DNA of 64,000 nt from Finegoldia magna_J (GCF_002243175.1 NZ_NDYF01000012.1:1-64000); one strand, 5' to 3'. Counted from the stretch's first letter, positions 54,526-62,845 are shown. Made by a program: numbers and translations. The notes: a model not told the origin generated them from the letters alone.

Positions 54526-54765
54526 TTAAATGACAAAATAATATAAAAATAGAATTACCAATCCTGGAATACCTAAAATACCAGCGATTAACATATCAAC
54601 CAAATTATACGGAATATGAAGATTGAAAAAGCTTAAGAAAATATTTAAAATAAAAATTCCCACAAAACCAGAAAGTGCATGCATTCCCAATTTAAAAGAA
54701 ATTTTAAAAAATAACGCCAAAATTGCAACGCTAATTAAAACAATAATAATTGTAGCTGCGCTCAT
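54526..54765 (-). CDS. BofA-family small membrane protein
   Basis: About 79 residues with two or three membrane helices and the BofA family pattern (KLGMHALSGFVGIFILN, IPYNLVDMLIAGILGIPGLVIL). In Bacillus, BofA inhibits pro-sigma K processing during sporulation, but members are also found in non-sporing Firmicutes, where their role is unknown. Start is ATG 54765 with GAGGAG 9 bases upstream; TTG 54774 touches that site. Single gene, divergent from tpx. Confidence 0.82.
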   Translation of the reverse strand: MSAATIIIVLISVAILALFFKISFKLGMHALSGFVGIFILNIFLSFFNLHIPYNLVDMLIAGILGIPGLVILFLYYFVI

Positions 54766-54850
54766 TAAAATCAACTCCTCTTGTTTATTTAAATAATTTT
54801 TTGGGTATAAACCATTTGAATGAAAATGAAATTATAAGGAGGTCTATAAC

Positions 54851-55357
54851 ATGGACAAAAGACAAGAAACAACATTTGCAAACAACCCTGTAACATTATT
54901 AGGAACTAAAGTAAACGTAGGTGATAAAGCTCAAGATTTCACTTGCTTAAATGCAGAATTAAAACCAGTAAAATTATCTGATTACGATGGAAAGAAAAAA
55001 TTAATTTCTGTAGTACCATCAATCGATACTGGCGTATGTGAATTCCAAACAAAAGAATTCAACAAAAAAGCTAGTGAATTTGACAACACAATTATATTTA
55101 CAATTAGCTGTGATTTACCATTTGCACAATCAAGATTCTGTGCAGCTGAAGGAATCGACAACCTTATAGTCCTAAGCGATCACAAAGATTTGGATTTTGG
55201 TTTGAAATATGGTTTCGTAATGGAAGAATTCCGTCTTCTTAACAGAGGTATTGTAATCCTAGACGAAAACAACGAAGTTAAATACGTTGAATACGTACAA
55301 GAAAATACAAATCACCCTGATTACGATAAAGCTATAGAAGCCTTAAAATCACTTTAA
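54851..55357 (+). CDS. tpx: Thiol peroxidase
   Basis: A 168-residue atypical 2-Cys peroxiredoxin. The peroxidatic Cys is in PSIDTGVCEFQT (about residue 60) and the resolving Cys in FAQSRFC (about 95). TFANNPVTLLGTKVNVGDKAQDF is the usual N-terminus. It reduces hydroperoxides with thioredoxin; trxA lies nearby on the other strand. AAGGAGG precedes the ATG by 9 bases. The exposed oxygen defence fits an anaerobe. Confidence 0.94.
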   Translation: MDKRQETTFANNPVTLLGTKVNVGDKAQDFTCLNAELKPVKLSDYDGKKKLISVVPSIDTGVCEFQTKEFNKKASEFDNTIIFTISCDLPFAQSRFCAAEGIDNLIVLSDHKDLDFGLKYGFVMEEFRLLNRGIVILDENNEVKYVEYVQENTNHPDYDKAIEALKSL

Positions 55358-55424
55358 TAAATTATATCACACAAAAATAACCGAAAATTTTCGAAATGTA
55401 TACAATATGATTACATTTTAAACA

Positions 55425-55446
55425 AAGCCTCACATAAGTGGGGCTT
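55425..55446 (+). terminator. Terminator of tpx
   Basis: AAGCCTCAC/GTGGGGCTT hairpin (55425-55433, 55438-55446, one G-U pair) followed by ATTTTCTTC on the plus strand. Confidence 0.65.
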
Positions 55447-55460
55447 ATTTTCTTCATAAA

Positions 55461-55494
55461 AATAAGTCTAACCCCATTTGAGATTAGACTTATT
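55461..55494 (-). terminator. Terminator of the capD-vanY-trxA operon
   Basis: A 10-bp inverted repeat AATAAGTCTA/TAGACTTATT (55461-55470, 55485-55494), T-rich on the minus strand, after the trxA stop at 55516. Confidence 0.75.
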
Positions 55495-55515
55495 ACAAGT
55501 TATTTGATTTTTGAA

Positions 55516-55824
55516 TTATTTAAGCATATCCAAAATATATTCTTTTTCCACTAAACCAACTGTAGATTTTATGATTTCTCCATCTTCAAATACCAAAATT
55601 GTAGGAATACTCATTACTTTGTATTTTCTAGAGATTTCTTGTGCTCCATCTACATTTAATTTACAGATTTTGATGTTTTCGTCTTTGTTTTCTTCATCAA
55701 TTTCTTCAATTATTGGAGCAAGTCCTTGGCATGGTCCACACCAATCTGCATAGAAATCTACTAAAATTTTGCCTTTTGCTTGGATTACTTCTTCATCAAA
55801 GTTTTCATTGTTTAAATAAATCAT
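55516..55824 (-). CDS. trxA: Thioredoxin
   Basis: A 102-residue thioredoxin with the active site WCGPC (about residues 28-32), the cis-Pro segment MSIPTILVF and a final GLV/E strand. It reduces disulfides, including Tpx. It follows the carboxypeptidase gene by 9 bases. Confidence 0.95.
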   Translation of the reverse strand: MIYLNNENFDEEVIQAKGKILVDFYADWCGPCQGLAPIIEEIDEENKDENIKICKLNVDGAQEISRKYKVMSIPTILVFEDGEIIKSTVGLVEKEYILDMLK

Positions 55825-55833
55825 ATTTCACCT

Positions 55834-57195
55834 CTAATTATTGTTATCATTGTTGTCGTTATTTCTGTCGTTTTTATTATTATCTTGTCCATCATCTTCA
55901 GAATTTTGATTGTTTCTCTTTTTGTCAGAATTTTCTGAGTTTTCGTTATCAGAATTATCTCTGTTATTATTTGAGTTTTCACTATCCGATTTTCTCTCAG
56001 AGTTTTCTTCAGAGTTTGATGGTTCTTTTTCTTCGTTGTTTTGTTTGTCGCTATCTTCTTTGTTGTTGTCTGTGTTTGTTACATTTTCATCAGCAACTTT
56101 AAGGTATTCTTCCAATGTCAAATTTTGGTCGTGAAGGATTTTCGCTAAATCAATTCCAACATATCTGAAGTGCCATGGAGCAAAGCTTAATCCTGTAGTA
56201 TCTTTCTTTCCTTCAGGATATCTCAATACGAAACCGTATTTATAAGCATTGTCCATCAACCACTTGTATTCTTTTGATTTTGAGAAATCTAATTTGTATT
56301 TAAGTGTGTAATCTTCTCCTATCAAATCATATGCTAGACCTGTTTGATGTTCAGAAGTACCAGCTTTTACGAATTTTACATCTTCTACATCTTCTAACTT
56401 AGATTGTTGTTCGAATGATCTATAATCACTCACGCTTCTTAATATTACACCGTCTTTGTTTGCATCATTAACCATTAAAGTAAATGATTTACGAGCATCT
56501 TCATCAATTCCTGGATCGTAATCTGATGGCAATGTGTAGTCACTGTTTACAATCAAAACGCCTTTTATTACTTTGAATTGATTTTTGTTTTCTATATCTG
56601 ACAAATCAGATTTTAAAATGTATCCTTTTTTGCCGTTATACACAACGTATGAAAAATCTCCTTGATCTGAATAATACTTTACATAAGCATTGTTAGGAAT
56701 TTGTTCAAGAACAGTGGATATTTTTTCGCTCTTTTCATACAAATTAGTCATTTTATTTGTCTTTGAGAACTTAACTAATGATTGAACAACTGGTTGTGGT
56801 TTTACTGGTGTTTGGTTAGTGATTGTTGTTTGTTGTTTTGGTTTTGCGTTATTTTTATTTGTAACCTTTTTAACAGCAAAAATTATTAAAAGTATCAAAA
56901 CTATTGCCACGATTGCGGAAATAATTCTTCTTCTTCTCAGTTTTTTCTTTCTAGCTATTCTTTTTTGTCTAGCTATTCTCTTTCTTTCCATTTCAACCAT
57001 TTCTGGAGTCAAAACTATTGTTTTGCCCATATCTTGTTCATGATTGTAACTATTTCTTTGTTTTCTCATTTCTCTACGATTTTTTTCGGCGTTTTTCTTT
57101 CTGCGTCTCATTTCGCTTTCTGAAACTCTTCCGCTTGAAAAATCGTATTTTTTATTAATATCACTGTAACTTGATTTTCTTTTATTGTCAGCCAT
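55834..57195 (-). CDS. VanY-type D-alanyl-D-alanine carboxypeptidase with Asn/Asp-rich tail
   Basis: A 453-residue membrane-anchored peptidase. The first 85 residues are cytoplasmic and very basic, then a membrane helix (about 88-110), an SH3-like region (about 140-190), and an M15B VanY domain (about 200-375). Zinc-site motifs are SEHQTGLAYDL and WHFRYVG. The last 75 residues are almost only Asn, Asp, Glu, Ser and Lys. It trims the terminal D-Ala of peptidoglycan stem peptides. It is 12 bases after the epimerase/dehydratase gene. Confidence 0.88.
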   Translation of the reverse strand: MADNKRKSSYSDINKKYDFSSGRVSESEMRRRKKNAEKNRREMRKQRNSYNHEQDMGKTIVLTPEMVEMERKRIARQKRIARKKKLRRRRIISAIVAIVLILLIIFAVKKVTNKNNAKPKQQTTITNQTPVKPQPVVQSLVKFSKTNKMTNLYEKSEKISTVLEQIPNNAYVKYYSDQGDFSYVVYNGKKGYILKSDLSDIENKNQFKVIKGVLIVNSDYTLPSDYDPGIDEDARKSFTLMVNDANKDGVILRSVSDYRSFEQQSKLEDVEDVKFVKAGTSEHQTGLAYDLIGEDYTLKYKLDFSKSKEYKWLMDNAYKYGFVLRYPEGKKDTTGLSFAPWHFRYVGIDLAKILHDQNLTLEEYLKVADENVTNTDNNKEDSDKQNNEEKEPSNSEENSERKSDSENSNNNRDNSDNENSENSDKKRNNQNSEDDGQDNNKNDRNNDNNDNNN

Positions 57196-57207
57196 ATTCC
57201 ACCTCTT

Positions 57208-59043
57208 TTATTGATGTTCTACATCCGGAGTATAATTTGGTACGATTTTTTGCAATTGTTCAACAATTACTAACTTTGAGTTTTGTTCTGTAGTTTTCTT
57301 CAAATCTACTAAGTCGTTAGATAATTTTTCTATATCGTGAACCACCGGTTCTTCTACAAATATCATATCATATTTTGTCTTACTTATATTATTAGCTTCA
57401 ATCAAAGTTTCTTCGTAAAGTTTTTCTCCAGGTCTAAGTCCCGTAAATTCTATCTTGATGTCTTTGTCCAATTCCAAGCCTGATAATTTTATCAATTTTT
57501 TAGCCAAATCTACGATTTTTACAGGATCTCCCATATCTAATACAAATATTTCTCCACCTTCTGCCATTGCTCCTGCTTGCATAACAAGTTGACAAGCTTC
57601 AGGGATTGTCATGAAATATCTGATAATATCTTTGTGAGTAACAGTAACTGGTCCTCCTTCTTGAATTTGTTTTTTGAATAGAGGAATTACTGAACCATTT
57701 GATCCAAGCACGTTTCCAAATCTAACTGCCACATACTCTGTTTTAGAATTTTGATTTTTAGATTGTACTAATAGCTCACAAATTCTCTTGGTGCAACCCA
57801 TTACAGATGTCGGATTGACCGCCTTATCTGTAGAAATTAATACGAATTTCTTGACGTTATGAATATCGCAACAATCGATTATATTCTTTGTACCAAATAC
57901 GTTGTTAAGAACTGCTGCTTGTGGTGAATGTTCCATCAAAGGAACGTGTTTGTGAGCTGCTGCGTGGAATACAACATCTGGTTTGTGAATTCCAAATATC
58001 GCATTCATTCTATCGAAGTTTCTTATCGATTCGATAATAACATCGATTGGTGCGTTAGGATCATTTCTCAATATTTCATTTTGTATATCATAAGTAGTGT
58101 TTTCATAGATATCAATCATCACCAATTTTCTTGGTTTATACTTTAATATTTGTCTACAAAGTTCACTACCAATTGATCCACCAGCACCGGTTACCATTAC
58201 GACTTTATCGTTCAAAAACTCATTAAGGATTTCTTTATCCAATACTACTTGGTCACGTCCAAGTAAATCTTCGATTTGAACATCTCTTAAATCTTTCAAA
58301 TCAACCTTGGAATCTATAAATTCATAATAGCCAGGCATTATTTTCACTTTTGCATTAAGCTTTTCGCATTCATTAAGAATTTGTTTCTTACGATCTGAAT
58401 CTATTGTTGGTATTGCAAGTATAATTTCTTCAACGTTGTACTCATGTGCCTTTTTGACAATATCACTTGTGTCACCAACAACAGGAACCGACGAAATACT
58501 TTTGTTTATTTTCGTATTATCATCGTCGATTATACACACAGGTTTTGATTTCATTTCAGGGTGATTTAGCATTTCACGTACAACCAAAACTCCAGCAGCA
58601 CCAGCTCCAATTATCATTGAATTAACTTGCCCTTCGATAGTTTGTTCGACAGCTGATTTTTTATCTGTTTGAGTTCTTGCAATCATACGAACTATTAAAA
58701 TTAATACAACTTCAAAAACAAGAGCAATCAAAAAACTTGATCTTGGAAGAGTTGATTTTACTAAAATTAAAAACAACGAAGAGCCAACACTTGCAATAGC
58801 AGTGTACACACCAGCTTTTAGGTAATCTTCAAAAGTTGCATATCTCCACATTACCTTGTACATTTTGAAAATAAAAAGTATCAAAATTTGTATTATTGTA
58901 ACTACAGCTGCGTATTTAAGATAGTAACTCATGTATCTTGACGGTACTTGTCCGTCAAATCTTAAAAGCAAGCCTACAACATACGATATATTAATGATTA
59001 CAGCATCCAAAATTCCCAATACTATATTTCTGTATTTATTCAT
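57208..59043 (-). CDS. Membrane-bound nucleotide-sugar epimerase/dehydratase (CapD/WbpM type)
   Basis: A 611-residue protein with about four N-terminal membrane helices (1-120), a CoA-binding-like Rossmann domain (about 140-260) and a catalytic short-chain dehydrogenase domain. It has GAGGSIGSELCRQIL for NAD (about 284), FHAAAHKHVPLMEHSP and STDKAVNPTSVMG, in which Lys replaces the usual Tyr of the YxxxK pair, as in UDP-GlcNAc 4,6-dehydratases. It likely starts synthesis of a modified sugar for capsule or surface glycan. Confidence 0.9.
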   Translation of the reverse strand: MNKYRNIVLGILDAVIINISYVVGLLLRFDGQVPSRYMSYYLKYAAVVTIIQILILFIFKMYKVMWRYATFEDYLKAGVYTAIASVGSSLFLILVKSTLPRSSFLIALVFEVVLILIVRMIARTQTDKKSAVEQTIEGQVNSMIIGAGAAGVLVVREMLNHPEMKSKPVCIIDDDNTKINKSISSVPVVGDTSDIVKKAHEYNVEEIILAIPTIDSDRKKQILNECEKLNAKVKIMPGYYEFIDSKVDLKDLRDVQIEDLLGRDQVVLDKEILNEFLNDKVVMVTGAGGSIGSELCRQILKYKPRKLVMIDIYENTTYDIQNEILRNDPNAPIDVIIESIRNFDRMNAIFGIHKPDVVFHAAAHKHVPLMEHSPQAAVLNNVFGTKNIIDCCDIHNVKKFVLISTDKAVNPTSVMGCTKRICELLVQSKNQNSKTEYVAVRFGNVLGSNGSVIPLFKKQIQEGGPVTVTHKDIIRYFMTIPEACQLVMQAGAMAEGGEIFVLDMGDPVKIVDLAKKLIKLSGLELDKDIKIEFTGLRPGEKLYEETLIEANNISKTKYDMIFVEEPVVHDIEKLSNDLVDLKKTTEQNSKLVIVEQLQKIVPNYTPDVEHQ

Positions 59044-59078
59044 TTTAACTCCTTTTACAAATATTACTTATCGTATTC

Positions 59079-59087
59079 ATTATACCA
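59079..59087 (-). promoter_or_regulatory. Extended -10 promoter of the epimerase-vanY-trxA operon
   Basis: Minus-strand TGGTATAAT (the -10 box is the complement of 59079-59084), without a clear -35 box, about 35 bases upstream of ATG 59043. Confidence 0.5.
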
Positions 59088-59129
59088 TAAATACAAGATA
59101 AAAATATTCACAAAAATCACTTTTAACGT

Positions 59130-60191
59130 TTAAATCTCAACTCTCCAATTAAAATCATCTTTAATCTTTCCAAATTGTAAATCAGTCAACGTTTCATAAA
59201 CATGAAGGCTAATTTTTCCGATTTGACCGTCGTTAACAACCATTTCATATTCATCATACAATAACTTTCCAACTGGGCTTATAACAGCTGCAGTTCCTGT
59301 ACCGAATATTTCCAGAAGCTCTCCATTTTTGTAATAATCCACGATATCGTCAATGGAAATTCTTTCTTCGGAAACTTCCATTCCTTCGTGTCCAAGTAAT
59401 TCAATAACAGATTTTCTAGTTATTCCTTCCAAAATACTTCCGTTAATCATCGGAGTTATAACTTTATCCTTTAGTACAAAGAATATATTCATCGCACCAA
59501 CTTCTTCGATGTATTTTCTTTCTACACCGTCTAACCATAAAACTTGTGAATAACCTCTGTCGTGAGCAATATCTTGACTTTTCATACTAGCAGCATAATT
59601 TCCACCAGTTTTCGCCATTCCCATTCCGCCTCTTACAGCTCTTACATAATCTTTTTCAACATAAATGCTAACAGGACTCAAACCATTTTTGTAATAAGAT
59701 CCACTTGGAGAAGCTATTATGATAAGTTTGTATTCATTACTAACTTTTACTCCCAATTGTGCATCAGTTGCTATTATAAAAGGCCTGATATACAATGAGC
59801 AACCTTCGTCTTCAGGTATCCAATCTCTTTCCAAATCGACAAATTTGTACAAATATTCTAATACTTTTTTTTCATCGATTTGTGGAATGCACAATCTGTC
59901 ATTACTTTTATTTAATCTTTTTAAATTTTCTAATGGTCTAAACAAATATACTTTTCCATTGTTTTTATAAGCTTTCATTCCTTCAAAAACAGTTTGTCCG
60001 TAATGAAAGACCATAGAAGAAGGATCAAGACAAATATCTTGGTAAGGGACGATTCTTTCATCGTGCCAACCATTTTCTTTGTCATAATCTATTATTAACA
60101 TGTGATCTGTAAATAATTTACCAAATCCCAATTCTTCACTATTTGAGTATTTTTGTTTTGGTGTTGTTGTTTTTTCGATTTTTAAACTCAT
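59130..60191 (-). CDS. ilvE: Branched-chain amino-acid aminotransferase
   Basis: A 353-residue fold-type IV PLP enzyme. GQTVFEGMKAY, RPLENLKRLNKS, GGNYAASMKSQDIAHDRGY and the EVGAMNIFFV strand match the larger (about 350) IlvE class. It interconverts Leu, Ile and Val with their 2-oxo acids. The AGGAG site is within about 19 bases of the rpsR terminator, so a private promoter does not fit in between. Confidence 0.94.
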   Translation of the reverse strand: MSLKIEKTTTPKQKYSNSEELGFGKLFTDHMLIIDYDKENGWHDERIVPYQDICLDPSSMVFHYGQTVFEGMKAYKNNGKVYLFRPLENLKRLNKSNDRLCIPQIDEKKVLEYLYKFVDLERDWIPEDEGCSLYIRPFIIATDAQLGVKVSNEYKLIIIASPSGSYYKNGLSPVSIYVEKDYVRAVRGGMGMAKTGGNYAASMKSQDIAHDRGYSQVLWLDGVERKYIEEVGAMNIFFVLKDKVITPMINGSILEGITRKSVIELLGHEGMEVSEERISIDDIVDYYKNGELLEIFGTGTAAVISPVGKLLYDEYEMVVNDGQIGKISLHVYETLTDLQFGKIKDDFNWRVEI

Positions 60192-60209
60192 TTATATCTC
60201 CTTATATGT

Positions 60210-60235
60210 AAAAAAAGCTACCATCAAGGTAGCTT
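60210..60235 (-). terminator. Terminator of rpsF-ssb-rpsR
   Basis: A perfect 8-bp inverted repeat AAGCTACC/GGTAGCTT (60215-60222, 60228-60235) followed by T7 on the minus strand, 9 bases after the rpsR stop. Confidence 0.9.
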
Positions 60236-60244
60236 AATTTTGTC

Positions 60245-60469
60245 TTATTCAGCACTGTATGGTAATAGTGCAACTTGTCTAGCTTTTTTGATAGCATCAG
60301 TTATTTGTCTTTGATGTTTTGCGTTTAATCCAGTTACTCTTCTTGGTAAAATTTTACCTCTTTCGCTGATATAATTTTTAAGCATATTTACATCTTTGTA
60401 ATCAATAACTTTTGTTTTATCCTTTTGGAATGGATCTATCTTTTTTCTAGGTCTAAATCTTCTTTGCAT
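60245..60469 (-). CDS. rpsR: Ribosomal protein S18
   Basis: A 74-residue protein with KVIDYKDVNMLKNYISERGKILPRRVTGLNAKHQRQ, the S18 core. It pairs with S6 in the small ribosomal subunit platform. Third gene of rpsF-ssb-rpsR, 20 bases after ssb. Confidence 0.97.
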   Translation of the reverse strand: MQRRFRPRKKIDPFQKDKTKVIDYKDVNMLKNYISERGKILPRRVTGLNAKHQRQITDAIKKARQVALLPYSAE

Positions 60470-60489
60470 ATCTTTAAAACCTCCTACTA

Positions 60490-61005
60490 TTAGAATGGAA
60501 GTTCGTCAATATCAGTCGGAACTGCATTGTCTCCCATTCCGAAATCGTCATTACTCTTATGAATATCGTTTGAATTTTGGAAATTGTTGTTTTGGAAAGA
60601 ATTATTGTTGAATGATTGGTTATTGTTGCTGTAACCTTGATAGTTACCTGAATTTGGTTGTGAATTACCCGATTCAACAAAATCAAATTGATCGACAATC
60701 ACATCAGTTGTATAAATTCTTTGTCCTTGTTGGTTTTCATAAGATCCCGTTTGAATGTGACCTGTAATCGCAATTCTATTTCCTTTGTGGAAATATTGTC
60801 CAATAACTTCTGCAGTTCTTCCAAAAGCAACGCAATTGATAAAATCCGCAGTTGGTTGATTGTTGTTTTCAGCTTCCATTCTTTTTTCTTTAGATAATCT
60901 TCTATCTACAGCAACACTAAATCTAGCGTTAGCTAATTGAGTATTGGCTGAATATCTAACTTCAGGGTCTCTTGTCAATCTACCCATCAAACTAACATTA
61001 TTCAA
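60490..61005 (-). CDS. ssb: Single-stranded DNA-binding protein
   Basis: A 171-residue SSB: OB fold (about 1-105; MNNVSLMGRLTRDPEVRYS, INCVAFGRTAEVI), an Asn/Gln/Ser-rich linker and the acidic tip DIDELPF that recruits repair and replication proteins. It lies 20 bases after rpsF, in the standard rpsF-ssb-rpsR order. Confidence 0.97.
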   Translation of the reverse strand: MNNVSLMGRLTRDPEVRYSANTQLANARFSVAVDRRLSKEKRMEAENNNQPTADFINCVAFGRTAEVIGQYFHKGNRIAITGHIQTGSYENQQGQRIYTTDVIVDQFDFVESGNSQPNSGNYQGYSNNNQSFNNNSFQNNNFQNSNDIHKSNDDFGMGDNAVPTDIDELPF

Positions 61006-61025
61006 AACATTTCCTCCTCTTACGA

Positions 61026-61313
61026 TTATTGTTCGTCAACTCTAACAACCATGTATCTAATGATTTGGTCGAATAATCTACATCTTCTTTCGATTTCCTT
61101 AACAAATTGTGGATCTAAATCGAAGTTTACAATATAATAATAACCTTCTTTGATGTAGTTAATTTCATAAGCTAATTTTCTTTTTCCCCAATCGTGAACT
61201 TCTTCAAGTTTACCATTTTCGTCAATTACTTGTTGAATTCTTGAGAATACAGTGTTTCTGTCTTCTTCTGATAATTCTGGCTTAAAGATTAGCACTAATT
61301 CATATTTATTCAT
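61026..61313 (-). CDS. rpsF: Ribosomal protein S6
   Basis: A 95-residue S6 with [37 protein letters not shown] and [17 protein letters not shown] lies 5 bases before the ATG and falls in a predicted leader helix (61323-61357). Confidence 0.97.
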
Positions 61314-61322
61314 ATGACACCT

Positions 61323-61357
61323 CCTTGTGGTCTATTTGGCCCCTATCCGGAGCAAGG
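61323..61357 (-). promoter_or_regulatory. Predicted S6:S18-binding leader of rpsF
   Basis: The minus-strand leader can pair CCTTG with CAAGG (61353-61357, 61323-61327), enclosing a second CTCC/GGGG stem with a CCGGAT segment. The closing stem covers part of the Shine-Dalgarno region. This resembles the known autoregulatory element bound by the S6:S18 complex through a CCG-containing loop. Folding was done by eye. Confidence 0.5.
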
Positions 61358-61369
61358 ATTTACCTATAT

Positions 61370-61398
61370 ATATTACCATAATCTTTTAACATTTACAA
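61370..61398 (-). promoter_or_regulatory. Promoter of rpsF-ssb-rpsR
   Basis: Minus-strand TTGTAA (61393-61398), 17 bases, TAATAT (61370-61375) with TGG before it (extended -10). Confidence 0.7.
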
Positions 61399-61431
61399 CA
61401 AATTTCCAAAATATTTTTTAGTTTTTTTGAT

Positions 61432-61459
61432 TTGCCAGAATGGTTTTATCTATTATAAT
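61432..61459 (+). promoter_or_regulatory. Promoter of the TIM-barrel/bioY pair
   Basis: Plus-strand TTGCCA (61432-61437), 16 bases, TATAAT (61454-61459), followed by a leader of about 27 bases to ATG 61493. Confidence 0.65.
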
Positions 61460-61492
61460 ATAAATATGAAATTCATTTTAAGGAGGCATCTT

Positions 61493-62182
61493 ATGGAAAA
61501 GAAATTTATACCAGAAGTAAAATCTAATTTGAGACACAGAATGGTACATATTCCAGAAGCAATGTACAAAGCATCTGGCATAACAGTTTTAGGAAAAAGA
61601 ATAAAAACTCTTGTCTTCACAACAGACATTGCAATAATAAATAATACGAATGGTCACGCAATAATGGCAGTGTATCCTTTCACACCAACATTGGCAATCA
61701 CAAATGCTATTATAATGTCTTCAAGTCTTCCAGTTTTTGCTGGAGTCGGCGGTGGAATTACATCTGGAATTAGAAGTGTAAATATGGCATTACAAGTAGA
61801 AATGTTGGGAGCATACGGAGTAATCGTAAATGCACCAATGAAAAACGAAACTATCGCTCAGATGAAAAAAGTTCTAGACATTCCTATCGTCGCTACAATC
61901 GTATCGGCATACGATGATATCGAAGGTAAAATAAACTCTGGTGCAGATATTTTAAATGTATCCGGTGGAAAGAAAACTGCATTTTTAGTTGAAGAAATCA
62001 GAAAAAAAGTTGGTTATGAATTCCCAATAATTGCAACAGGCGGTGACAATGAACAAAATGTTATCGATACGATAAATGCTGGAGCAAATGCTTTAAGTTA
62101 TACTCCGCCAACATCGGGAGAAATTTTCCACAAAGTAATGGCAAATTACAGACAAGATATGAGAGAAAAGCAAGATGAGTAA
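61493..62182 (+). CDS. Predicted TIM-barrel protein of unknown function
   Basis: A 229-residue soluble protein. The alternating beta-alpha pattern and glycine-rich strand ends (VFAGVGGGITSG, GAYGVIVNAP, PIVATIVSAYDD, ADILNVSGGKKTA, PIIATGGDNEQNV, GANALSYTPPT) suggest a phosphate-binding TIM barrel related in style to indole-glycerol-phosphate or dihydroorotate enzymes. I do not recognise the exact family. Start is ATG 61493, with AAGGAGG 7 bases upstream. It overlaps bioY by 8 bases, so the two are coupled, but a role in biotin metabolism is only a guess. Confidence 0.7.
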   Translation: MEKKFIPEVKSNLRHRMVHIPEAMYKASGITVLGKRIKTLVFTTDIAIINNTNGHAIMAVYPFTPTLAITNAIIMSSSLPVFAGVGGGITSGIRSVNMALQVEMLGAYGVIVNAPMKNETIAQMKKVLDIPIVATIVSAYDDIEGKINSGADILNVSGGKKTAFLVEEIRKKVGYEFPIIATGGDNEQNVIDTINAGANALSYTPPTSGEIFHKVMANYRQDMREKQDE

Positions 62183-62708
62183 AAGTATCGATACAAAAGA
62201 ACTCATCAAAATTGCTTTATTCAGTGCACTAATAATAATTGGATCTTATATTATAATCCCATTATTCCCAGTTCCTATATCTTTACAAAGTTTGTTTGCG
62301 ATAGCATCGGGATATTATTTGAGTAAAAAATACGCAAATATGTCAGTTTTATTGTACATTATATTAGGTCTTATTGGTCTTCCAGTTTTTGCTGGAGGAA
62401 AAGGTGGAATGCAGGCAATATTTTCACCAAGCTTTGGTTATGTAATTGGATTTTTGGCACAAACTTTTTATGTAAAATTCAAAGACCGTAACCTTTCAAG
62501 ACTCAAACTTTTTATCATGTTCATGGTGTCATCACTTATAATTTACGCTTTTGGTGTGATATACATGGGAATATTTTTCAAATTATCTAATAAACAATTC
62601 GACCTATGGAAATTGTTATTCACTGGTATGATAGTCTTCTTACCTGGAGATATTTTAAAAGCATTAGTGTTTAGTTTTGTTACAAAAAGAGTAGAAAAAT
62701 ACATTTAA
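62175..62708 (+). CDS. bioY: Biotin ECF transporter S component BioY
   Basis: A 177-residue membrane protein with about six helices and the BioY pattern IPLFPVPISLQSLFAIASGY, LLYIILGLIGLPVFAGGKGG and SPSFGYVIGFL. It binds biotin and is energised by EcfA1/A2/EcfT, encoded at 35.7-38.2 kb. The last codons (VEKYI and stop) form the first copy of a 22-bp tandem repeat that continues downstream. Confidence 0.92.
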   Translation: MSKSIDTKELIKIALFSALIIIGSYIIIPLFPVPISLQSLFAIASGYYLSKKYANMSVLLYIILGLIGLPVFAGGKGGMQAIFSPSFGYVIGFLAQTFYVKFKDRNLSRLKLFIMFMVSSLIIYAFGVIYMGIFFKLSNKQFDLWKLLFTGMIVFLPGDILKALVFSFVTKRVEKYI

Positions 62709-62800
62709 AAAAGTAGAAAAATACATTTAAAAAAGTAGAAAAATACATTTAAAAAAGTAGAAAAATACATTTAAAAAAGTAGAAAAATACATTTAAAAAA
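62691..62800. repeat. Five perfect tandem copies of a 22-bp unit at the end of bioY
   Basis: Units start at 62691, 62713, 62735, 62757 and 62779, all 22 bp and identical, beginning GTAGAAAAATACATTT and ending in six A. The first copy holds the last five codons and stop codon of bioY; the other four are non-coding repeats of it. The unit length is not a multiple of three. Copy number probably varies between strains. Confidence 0.95.
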
Positions 62801-62845
62801 GTCATACAAGTTTGATGAAAAAATCAAATTTGTATGACTTTTTTT
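62795..62845. terminator. Bidirectional terminator, bioY / idi
   Basis: An 18-bp inverted repeat with one G-U pair (62799-62816, 62823-62840) and a 6-base loop. T runs follow on the plus strand (62841 on) and, through the six A at 62795-62800, on the minus strand. Confidence 0.92.

Noticed and set aside
60474..60698. A 74-codon minus-strand open frame overlapping ssb
   Set aside because: It is an out-of-frame reading of the Asn/Gln-rich linker of ssb, with low-complexity residues only.
62691..62800. A short CRISPR-like array
   Set aside because: The units are directly joined with no variable spacers, and no cas genes are near; it is a simple tandem repeat.
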